DNA from: Clostridium sp. CAG:1013
GTDB lineage: Bacteria > Bacillota > Clostridia > Oscillospirales > Acutalibacteraceae
Reading direction: 5' to 3'
Assembly: GCA_000432995.1 (NCBI GenBank)
Contig: HF972582.1
Location: 1-5,536 of the forward strand
Length of the DNA stretch: 5,536 bases
A program made the position numbers and the translations under genes. The notes beneath the pieces are model-generated. The model was not told where the DNA came from. It saw only the letters and a program-made list of their open reading frames with translations, and did no database searches. This document shows positions 1-4,587 of the stretch, piece by piece; within the stretch, counting starts at the first letter, position 1, and each line of letters opens with the position of its first letter.

Positions 1-27
1 GCCCTCGTTCACGTCGGAGAAGGACAG
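1..27 (-). other. Start of an SLH (S-layer homology) domain, cut by the window edge
   Basis: The last visible residues (956-964) are L-S-F-S-D-V-N-E-G, directly after the final beta module. F-x-D-V followed by a short polar turn is how SLH domains begin in Clostridia, usually continuing with W/F-Y or H-W-A. Only nine residues are visible, so the domain is inferred from motif and position. Two or three tandem SLH repeats would be expected just outside the window. Confidence 0.75.
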
Positions 28-2892
28 ACCCTCTTCAACGGTAACGGTGTACTTCACACGAGCCATGCCGTTCTCAGCGGTCACATACAGGGTGACAGGA
101 TTGGTGTAGTTCACGGAAGTAACGCCGCTCACCAGGATATCCTCGCTGCCGTAAGCGTTCAGTTCCACCTTGGCGCCCACAGAAGTGGTGAAGGTAGCAA
201 CCAGACCCTTAACGTCGGTGCCGTAAGGCACGTTCACAGTGATGTTCCGGCCGTTGATGGTACCGGTATACTTGTCCAGCTTGAAGCTGGTGATATCGGT
301 GTCAGCGCAGGGCTCGGCATAGGTCAGTTCGAACTTATAGTTGGTCTTGCTGTACTTGTCGGGATTGGTCAGACGGTTCTCAGCCAGGACGTCAATACCA
401 TTGTCGTTGGCCTTGCCGCAAGCAGAGCCATCGCACTGGTACACAACAACCTTGTTGTCCTCGCCGCGAACGAACACGAAACCACGGTTGCCCTGACCCA
501 TAGTCTCAGCAACGCCGTCACCATTGGTATCGCCATTGGAGAAGAACATATGGGTATCCTTGGAACCGCCCAGGAAAGCCTGAGCATACTTGCTCAGAGA
601 GAACTCAGCAAACACGGCCTTGGAAGGATCGGCAGTAGCAACGGTAGCGCTGTAAGGCAGCTCACCCTTAATGGTGTTGCCGTCGATGGTCAGGGTGGTG
701 TCGCCCACCTTGAAGGTCTTCATCAGGGCCTCGGTCTCAGCGGTCTTAGCAGAAATCTGCACTTCATAGATGGTGCCATACTTGGCATCAGCGGAAGACA
801 GAGTGTAGCTGCCCAGTTCCACTTTACGAGCGATCTCTTCAGGCAGAACAATAATCATCTGGTAGTTGCCATAGCTATTGCCACCATCAGTGTAAGAGGT
901 CAGCTTCTTACCGGTCAGAGCAGACTTGTCGTCGTCGTCAGTGGTCGCAGTCAGTCTAGCGAGGCTGTAATCGGAGCCACTCTTGGTAGCAACGTAAGCT
1001 ACGCCGCCATTAGCGGTCTCAAAACCGGTAACAACGTTGTAGTAGTTAGCCTGCATCAGGCTGGGGGGAACCATCATGGAAACCACACCATGCTTCAGGT
1101 TAGTAGCCTGCTGCACGTTGGCATCAAAGGTGTTCTCGTCGGAAATGGCACGGAAAACGCTCTCGTCGTTCTCACGATTGTAAAGATTCTGAGCGGTGAA
1201 GTCCAGATCGGTCAGAGTCTTGCCGGTCTTGGGAGCAGCAAGCTTCACAACCACATTGTACTCTTTGTAAACGCCTTCATCGTTCTTGTTAACAGCCTTC
1301 AGATAGCCAGTGTCACCATTGGTAACATCGATATCGCCAAGGCCCACATTCTTACCGGTAGCAATGCCGTTGATAACATCATTCTTGTTAGAATTGAGCA
1401 CCTTGGCACCGGAAGAAGGAGTGACATAAACTTTCCAGTCAGCCACATTCAGGGTCATGTAAGGAACAGTCAGGGTGATGGTGTTGCCAGAAACAACGCC
1501 TTCCACCTTGGTGTTGCCATCGCTCAGCCACATAGCGGTGATGGAAGCATCAGCCACGTTGGTAGCGATAGTAGCAGAGATCTCATACTGCTGGGTGGTG
1601 TTATCCTCAGCGGTAACAGTGACGATCTTGGCAGTGGTCAGGTCAACATTGCCCACTTTCCACTCGCCATCGGCCTGCTCGGTAGCCTCACGGCCGTCCA
1701 CAACCACTTTAGTAACGGTCTTGTCGGTGGTCAGGTTCACTTCAACCTTGGCCAGGTCGGTTTTGGTGGAAGAACCAGAATTCTTATAAACAGGCAGTTC
1801 GGCAGTGATCTTGTTGCCATCAACGGTGGCCCAAGTGTTGTCGATCCGAACAGTAGAAATAGCAGTGTTGTTGCTCTTCTCCAGCTGAACCTTCAGATCA
1901 TAGGTCTGAGTGGCAGTGTTCAGGCGCTTCACAACCAGGTTGTTGTCGCTGCCCCAAGTGCCGTTGGTGCCCAGGCCGTTGAACTTAACAGTAGCGCCGG
2001 AATTAACAGTAGTACCATTGATCTTAACATCGTTGCCGTCCTTCACAGCCACGTTGCCGTACACAGCGTACTCCACCTTGAAGGAGGGGTCAGCAACCAG
2101 ATCGCCATAGGAGTTGTACACAACGTCCTTGGGCAGGGTGACGGTGATGGTGTCGGGGATGTCGTCCTTGTCCTCGTCGGTGATCACACCTTCCACGCCG
2201 TTAACGGAGAAGGAAGTGAAAGCATCAGCATACTCGCGAACCACGATGGTGTACTCGCTGGTGTTGGTGCCGGACTCAGAGGTCACAGTGAAGGTGGTGC
2301 CGTCGTTGGCGTTGGCGGGCTGCACAACAGTAGCGCCGTCAGCACCGGTAACGGTGATTTTGGAAGCCAAGCTAGCCTGGTTGTCGTTCCGAGCCAGAAC
2401 CACGTAAACTTCCTTCTTGTCATTGTCGAAGGTAGCGGAGTAAACGCCGTCGCCAGGAGTGACAGAAGCCAGGTTGGTGGTGGTGCGCTTAGCAACCTTG
2501 TTCAGGTTCATGGTGTAGGTGCCAACCACTTTGTCCTCGCTGGTGGTGTCATACAGCTTCAGAGTGATGGCATCATTGGACGCGTAGTCCTTGAGCGCCA
2601 ATTCGGTGCCAGCCTTCTCGATCTTGGTCTCTTCCACGGTGGAAGTTGCCTTCACAGCGCGAAGCTCCAGATCATAGTCGGCCAGTTCCTCGTTGGTGCC
2701 CACTTTGACGCTGGTAGCCTGGTTCCAAACGTCCACTGTGAACGTGGAACCAACCTCAACCTTATTTCCATCAACGTAGATGGAAGTAAAGTCGAAGGTT
2801 GCAGCCGCAGCGCTGAGCGGAATCATTGCGACGACCAGCATCAAGGCCAGAAGCATCGCAAGTGATTTCTTCAGAAACTTGCTTTTCTTCAT
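1..2892 (-). CDS. Large secreted modular surface protein with C-terminal SLH anchor (3' end outside window)
   Basis: The frame is open from ATG at 2892 through base 1, giving 964 codons and no stop, so the C-terminus is missing. Residues 1-31 are a signal peptide: a Lys-rich n-region, a hydrophobic core around residues 10-26, and a Ser-Ala4 cleavage site before Thr32. The mature part is a chain of Thr/Val/Asn/Asp-rich beta modules. Each tends to open with a V/I-x-G or I-x-S-F strand, contains an I-T-x-x-L/V-P strand (near 248-256, 361-368, 472-478, 741-747, 883-890) and closes with a Y-x-V/I-x-V/I strand (213-220, 330-339, 435-442, 544-552, 708-716, 851-859, 947-954). The last module, about 866-954, resembles cadherin-like/DUF5018-type bacterial surface repeats. 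Residues 957-964 read SFSDVNEG, the usual beginning of an SLH domain, which binds pyruvylated secondary cell-wall polymer. I infer a wall-anchored S-layer or adhesin protein. The ligand is unknown. Shine-Dalgarno AAGAGGG lies 8 nt before ATG. Confidence 0.93.
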   Translation of the reverse strand, partial: MKKSKFLKKSLAMLLALMLVVAMIPLSAAAATFDFTSIYVDGNKVEVGSTFTVDVWNQATSVKVGTNEELADYDLELRAVKATSTVEETKIEKAGTELALKDYASNDAITLKLYDTTSEDKVVGTYTMNLNKVAKRTTTNLASVTPGDGVYSATFDNDKKEVYVVLARNDNQASLASKITVTGADGATVVQPANANDGTTFTVTSESGTNTSEYTIVVREYADAFTSFSVNGVEGVITDEDKDDIPDTITVTLPKDVVYNSYGDLVADPSFKVEYAVYGNVAVKDGNDVKINGTTVNSGATVKFNGLGTNGTWGSDNNLVVKRLNTATQTYDLKVQLEKSNNTAISTVRIDNTWATVDGNKITAELPVYKNSGSSTKTDLAKVEVNLTTDKTVTKVVVDGREATEQADGEWKVGNVDLTTAKIVTVTAEDNTTQQYEISATIATNVADASITAMWLSDGNTKVEGVVSGNTITLTVPYMTLNVADWKVYVTPSSGAKVLNSNKNDVINGIATGKNVGLGDIDVTNGDTGYLKAVNKNDEGVYKEYNVVVKLAAPKTGKTLTDLDFTAQNLYNRENDESVFRAISDENTFDANVQQATNLKHGVVSMMVPPSLMQANYYNVVTGFETANGGVAYVATKSGSDYSLARLTATTDDDDKSALTGKKLTSYTDGGNSYGNYQMIIVLPEEIARKVELGSYTLSSADAKYGTIYEVQISAKTAETEALMKTFKVGDTTLTIDGNTIKGELPYSATVATADPSKAVFAEFSLSKYAQAFLGGSKDTHMFFSNGDTNGDGVAETMGQGNRGFVFVRGEDNKVVVYQCDGSACGKANDNGIDVLAENRLTNPDKYSKTNYKFELTYAEPCADTDITSFKLDKYTGTINGRNITVNVPYGTDVKGLVATFTTSVGAKVELNAYGSEDILVSGVTSVNYTNPVTLYVTAENGMARVKYTVTVEEGLSFSDVNEG
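2800..2892 (-). other. Signal peptide of the surface protein
   Basis: The first 31 codons encode a Sec-type signal: basic residues at 2, 3, 5, 8 and 9, then a Leu/Ala/Met/Val-rich core, a Pro25 helix breaker, and Ser27-Ala28 to Ala31. Signal peptidase I cleavage is most likely after Ala30 or Ala31. The absence of a lipobox Cys argues against a lipoprotein. Confidence 0.9.
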
Positions 2893-2900
2893 AATTTCAA

Positions 2901-2907
2901 CCCTCTT
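2901..2907 (-). promoter_or_regulatory. Ribosome binding site of the surface-protein gene
   Basis: AAGAGGG on the minus strand, 8 nt before the ATG at 2892. It fixes the start, because the signal peptide begins exactly there. Confidence 0.85.
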
Positions 2908-2919
2908 AAATTTTAGATT

Positions 2920-2943
2920 CTCGCAGGGCTTTTTCCCCGCGAG
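2920..2943 (-). promoter_or_regulatory. 5'-terminal leader hairpin of the surface-protein mRNA
   Basis: In the minus-strand RNA, CUCGCGGGG and CCCUGCGAG pair over 9 bp, one of them a G-U wobble, around a 6-nt AAAAAG loop. The hairpin starts about 8 nt after the predicted transcription start and ends 12 nt before the Shine-Dalgarno, leaving the latter free. It has no U-tract after it, so it is not a terminator. The position suits a stabilising 5' structure of the kind known from long-lived mRNAs. That role is inferred. Confidence 0.7.
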
Positions 2944-2957
2944 TTGAAGTTATCTAT

Positions 2958-3005
2958 ATAATAATCTTTGTCCCAGAAAAATGCAAGCCCTTTTTTCAAG
3001 TTTTT
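2958..3005 (-). promoter_or_regulatory. Strong sigma-A type promoter with UP-like A-tracts for the surface-protein gene
   Basis: On the minus strand, -35 TTGCAT (2986-2981) and -10 TATTAT (2963-2958) are separated by exactly 17 bp. The start site is predicted near 2951, giving a leader of about 59 nt. Upstream lie two A-tracts, A5 at 3005-3001 and A6 at 2996-2991, in 10-bp phase at about -50 and -42. This is where an UP element or curved DNA would act. Together with the hairpin and codon bias, this suggests high constitutive expression. Confidence 0.75.
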
Positions 3006-3047
3006 ACGTAAATCTGAACATTCTTGTGGAAAACCTGAAAACGGCGG

Positions 3048-3071
3048 AAAATGGCGGTTTTAAGCCATTTT
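3048..3071. repeat. Inverted repeat AAAATGGC/GCCATTTT (possible weak terminator)
   Basis: Perfect 8-bp arms at 3048-3055 and 3064-3071 enclose an 8-nt loop. The A/T flanks would give a short U-run on either strand (five on plus, four on minus). It could stop minus-strand read-through before the surface-protein promoter. The stem is short, so the function is uncertain. Confidence 0.4.
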
Positions 3072-3181
3072 TGGGGATTATTTCATGTGTGCCTTTCTTA
3101 CAAATTGGAGAAATCCCCATATTTCCCCTTTACATTGTGGCTTGTTTTTGGATGTTTTGCTACCAGCTCCCAGAATACCCG

Positions 3182-3191
3182 CAAACGTTTG
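3182..3191. repeat. 10-bp perfect palindrome CAAACGTTTG
   Basis: A perfect dyad without a spacer, 23 bp (centre to midpoint about 25 bp) from the AAAAGGGCCCTTTT palindrome, i.e. on a similar face of the helix within two to three turns. It could be an operator half of a paired site, or chance. It is over 190 bp upstream of the -35, so classical repression is unlikely. Confidence 0.3.
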
Positions 3192-3204
3192 TGCAACTGC
3201 TCGA

Positions 3205-3218
3205 AAAAGGGCCCTTTT
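3205..3218. repeat. 14-bp perfect palindrome AAAAGGGCCCTTTT
   Basis: A perfect, spacer-less 14-bp dyad centred between 3211 and 3212. With no loop it is more a candidate protein-binding site than an RNA hairpin. I do not recognise a regulator that uses it. Confidence 0.4.
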
Positions 3219-3252
3219 CTTGGGGCGGCCTTTGGCGGACTTGTCCAATTTT

Positions 3253-3268
3253 CCACATTTCCACATTT
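3253..3268. repeat. Tandem 8-bp repeat (CCACATTT)x2 with DnaA-box-like sequence
   Basis: Two exact head-to-tail copies of CCACATTT. The first overlaps TTTTCCACA (3249-3257), one mismatch from the DnaA box TTATCCACA. TGTGGAAAA at 3025-3033 is a similar one-mismatch match on the opposite strand. There is no clustering or AT-rich unwinding element of the kind expected at an origin. Confidence 0.3.
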
Positions 3269-3370
3269 CTGCGGCCACCTTTTTCCCAGTTTTTTCCTTT
3301 AAAGCCCAAATTGGAGCATCTCATGCCGCAAGGTTCATCCCTTTACAGCTTGTCCACTTTTCTTCAGGAA

Positions 3371-3398
3371 AGGCCCTGGGAGCTTTCTCCCAAGGCCT
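3371..3398 (-). terminator. Probable terminator of the rpe/MecA-like transcript
   Basis: The minus-strand RNA forms a 12-bp stem: AGGCCUUGGGAG pairs with CUCCCAGGGCCU, one pair being U-G, around an AAAG tetraloop. It begins 7 nt after the TGA at 3406. The following U-run is short (about three), so termination may be imperfect or factor-assisted. Confidence 0.6.
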
Positions 3399-3405
3399 CT
3401 ACGCG

Positions 3406-3714
3406 TCATTTGCCCCATAGAACCCCGCCCAGTTCTCCTACCGCGTCGGTGGACAGGCAGCGTCCGTGTTCCTCACAGTAGGCGTACAGCACCGGGCTGG
3501 CTCCCAGAGAGGCTCCATAACGGGCCGCTTTCCTCCGCACCTTGGGACGCTGCCCCAGAGTCGCGCCCACCTTTAGATAATAGGCGCCCCGGTACAGGCA
3601 GAGAGAGGATTCCACCTGGGGGAACTCCTCATACAGCGCCACGGCGGCTCCGCATAAGGGCGTCACTCCGGCGAATCGGAAAACAAGGGGCTGCGCGGGT
3701 CGTTTCAGTCGCAA
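3406..3714 (-). CDS. Small MecA-like protein (stand-alone C-terminal, ClpC-binding domain)
   Basis: A 102-residue protein if it starts at TTG 3714, which lies 6 nt after a good Shine-Dalgarno GAGGTG (3726-3721). A GTG start at 3723 would give 105 residues but uses part of that site and has none of its own. A TAA at 3738-3736 blocks anything longer in frame. The sequence follows the MecA C-terminal domain along its length: an F-R-F strand (12-14), S-S-L-x-L-Y-R-G-A-Y-Y-L (36-47), R-Y-G (65-67), E-E-H-G-R (81-85) and D-A-V-x-E-L (90-95). In Bacillus MecA this domain binds and activates the ClpC unfoldase, while the N-terminal domain, missing here, holds substrates such as ComK. The protein is basic and has four Cys. 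It sits 61 nt after rpe with no clear promoter between, so co-transcription is likely. It could be a minimal ClpC regulator or a decayed mecA. Confidence 0.75.
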   Translation of the reverse strand: MRLKRPAQPLVFRFAGVTPLCGAAVALYEEFPQVESSLCLYRGAYYLKVGATLGQRPKVRRKAARYGASLGASPVLYAYCEEHGRCLSTDAVGELGGVLWGK

Positions 3715-3720
3715 TAGCAG

Positions 3721-3726
3721 CACCTC
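3721..3726 (-). promoter_or_regulatory. Shine-Dalgarno GAGGTG that decides the start of the MecA-like gene
   Basis: GAGGTG matches the core of the anti-16S sequence and lies 6 nt before TTG 3714. Its GTG is in frame and open to misreading as the start codon, but upstream of that GTG there is no purine-rich site. Confidence 0.6.
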
Positions 3727-3775
3727 GCATGGTTTTTATTCCATACTATGGCGACTGCTTGGCTCTGGTGTGGGC

Positions 3776-4411
3776 TTAAATGCTTTCGCCCTGGAGCATC
3801 ACCATAGCTTCCGCCGGATCTTCCGCCCGGAACACTCCCGTTCCGGCAATGAGAACATCCGCTCCTGCTTCCCGGCAAAGAGGCGCGGTCTTCAGGTTCA
3901 CGCCGCCGTCCACTTCCACCAGGATATGGGGGAACCGCCGCTTCAGCTCTCGGATCTTTTGGAGGGGCGCTTCCTGGAGCTTCTGTCCGCCAAAGCCCGG
4001 TTCCACCGTCATAATAATGACACTGTGGAGCCTGTCTCCATAGGGGAACAGCTCTTCCACCGGCGTAGAGGGCTTGATGGCCAGGCCAGGCTTCGCGCCG
4101 CTTTCCTCAATGGCGGTCAGCACCTTGCCAGGATCGTCAGCGCACTCGATATGGAATGTGATCCAATCCGCGCCTGCATCCCGGAACACGTTCACATAGG
4201 GCAGGGGATGAAGGAGCATCAGGTGAACGTCGAACACCTGCTCCGTCTTGTCCCGAAGGGACTGTACCACCTGGGGTCCCATGCTCAGGTTGGGGACGAA
4301 ATTGCCGTCCATGATATCAATGTGCAGGATCTCCGCTTCCCGGACCCTTTTCACTTCTGCTCCCAGGGCGGAGAAATCCGCCGCCAGCAGCGAGGGCGCC
4401 ACATAAGCCAT
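3776..4411 (-). CDS. rpe: Ribulose-phosphate 3-epimerase
   Basis: Interconverts D-ribulose 5-phosphate and D-xylulose 5-phosphate in the cytosolic pentose phosphate pathway. The 211-residue product is a complete (beta/alpha)8 barrel of normal family length. Motifs in order: A-P-S-L-L-A-A-D-F (5-13), H-I-D-I-M-D-G-N-F-V-P-N (30-41), D-V-H-L-M (61-65), K-P-S-T-P (113-117), M-T-V-E-P-G-F-G-G-Q (134-143), V-E-V-D-G-G-V (165-171) and A-G-T-G-V-F (189-194). By family knowledge, His30, Asp32, His63 and Asp168 are the metal ligands, and Asp32 and Asp168 the acid/base pair. All are present. The open frame continues upstream to 4543, but a promoter lies inside that extension and the conserved N-terminus begins at Met 4411. 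AAAGGA lies 10 nt before it. It has its own promoter and heads the unit with the MecA-like gene. Confidence 0.97.
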   Translation of the reverse strand: MAYVAPSLLAADFSALGAEVKRVREAEILHIDIMDGNFVPNLSMGPQVVQSLRDKTEQVFDVHLMLLHPLPYVNVFRDAGADWITFHIECADDPGKVLTAIEESGAKPGLAIKPSTPVEELFPYGDRLHSVIIMTVEPGFGGQKLQEAPLQKIRELKRRFPHILVEVDGGVNLKTAPLCREAGADVLIAGTGVFRAEDPAEAMVMLQGESI

Positions 4412-4421
4412 AATGATCCCA

Positions 4422-4427
4422 TCCTTT
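4422..4427 (-). promoter_or_regulatory. rpe: Ribosome binding site of rpe
   Basis: AAAGGA, 10 nt before ATG 4411. A GGG triplet (4420-4418) lies closer. Spacing is at the long end of normal, but no better site serves the upstream ATG at 4447. Confidence 0.6.
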
Positions 4428-4447
4428 CCCAGTTTGATCTTACCCAT

Positions 4448-4476
4448 ATTGTACACGATGCCTTTTAATTTTTCAA
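4448..4476 (-). promoter_or_regulatory. rpe: Sigma-A type promoter of rpe
   Basis: On the minus strand, -35 TTGAAA (4476-4471) and -10 TACAAT (4453-4448) are separated by 17 bp. Transcription would start near 4441, about 30 nt before the ATG at 4411. The ATG at 4447 directly follows the -10 and lies upstream of the expected start site. This excludes it and the longer 255-codon reading as the main rpe start. Confidence 0.75.
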
Positions 4477-4516
4477 CGGGGAGAAGATTCACATTCCTTG
4501 GTTTCCCCCAAAGCGC

Positions 4517-4557
4517 AAAAAAAGAGAAGCAGTTCTTTTCCAACTGATTCTCTCTTT
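4517..4557 (-). terminator. Strong intrinsic terminator after the AEC transporter gene
   Basis: On the minus strand, a stem of about 16 pairs forms between 4557-4542 and 4534-4519, with one U/C mismatch and one G-U, around the 7-nt loop GGAAAAG. It ends in seven U (4523-4517), the outer ones pairing with AAA at the stem base. It lies about 30 nt after the transporter stop at 4588 and 41 nt before the rpe -35, so it separates the two transcription units. Confidence 0.88.
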
Positions 4558-4558
4558 A

Positions 4559-4579
4559 TATACTATATATATTAGTATA
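4559..4579. repeat. AT-rich inverted repeat TATACTA/TAGTATA between transporter stop and terminator
   Basis: Perfect 7-bp arms (4559-4565 and 4573-4579) flank a TA-alternating 7-nt centre. It is almost pure A/T, so any RNA stem would be weak. It includes several TATA-type hexamers that could act as a -10 (see findings). Confidence 0.5.
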
Positions 4580-4587
4580 CCAGACTC

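Larger units (their letters stand above)
2987..3370. other. Non-coding stretch between the surface-protein promoter and the rpe-mecA-like unit
   Basis: No convincing gene lies here. The short open frames on both strands have no good Shine-Dalgarno, no recognisable motif and skewed composition (Phe/Pro/Lys runs from homopolymers). The stretch is rich in T4-T6, C4 and G4 runs and holds several short inverted and tandem repeats, listed separately. It may contain upstream regulatory sites for the surface-protein gene or a small RNA, but I see no recognisable riboswitch or ncRNA family. Confidence 0.6.

Noticed and set aside
550..2865. 771-codon plus-strand open frame
   Set aside because: It is the exact antisense of the surface-protein gene, begins without a Shine-Dalgarno, and its Gly/Val/Ser/His/Asn-rich translation has no motif. 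The minus strand has signal peptide, promoter, hairpin and SLH start.
2920..2943. Leader hairpin as a terminator or riboswitch
   Set aside because: It is not followed by a U-tract, is too short for a ligand-binding fold, and leaves the Shine-Dalgarno unpaired.
3025..3265. Replication origin suggested by DnaA-box-like words
   Set aside because: The words are imperfect and few, there is no dnaA/dnaN neighbour and no AT-rich unwinding element. Such matches are expected by chance in T-rich DNA.
3078..3278. 66-codon minus-strand open frame (GTG start), Lys-rich
   Set aside because: No recognisable motif and only a weak purine stretch upstream. Its composition is explained by the A-runs of the region. 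It cannot be excluded as a small protein, but I cannot support it.
2981..3481. 166-codon plus-strand open frame across the intergenic region
   Set aside because: It starts inside the surface-gene -35, has no ribosome binding site, is rich in Phe/Pro from T- and C-runs, and runs into the opposite-strand MecA-like gene.
3708..3730. ATG at 3730 as the start of the MecA-like gene
   Set aside because: It is in a different frame and reads into unrelated sequence that ends after about 34 codons. No frameshift is needed because GAGGTG-6 nt-TTG gives a good start in the right frame.
3770..4468. 232-codon plus-strand open frame opposite rpe
   Set aside because: Shadow of rpe, whose complete set of catalytic motifs is on the minus strand.
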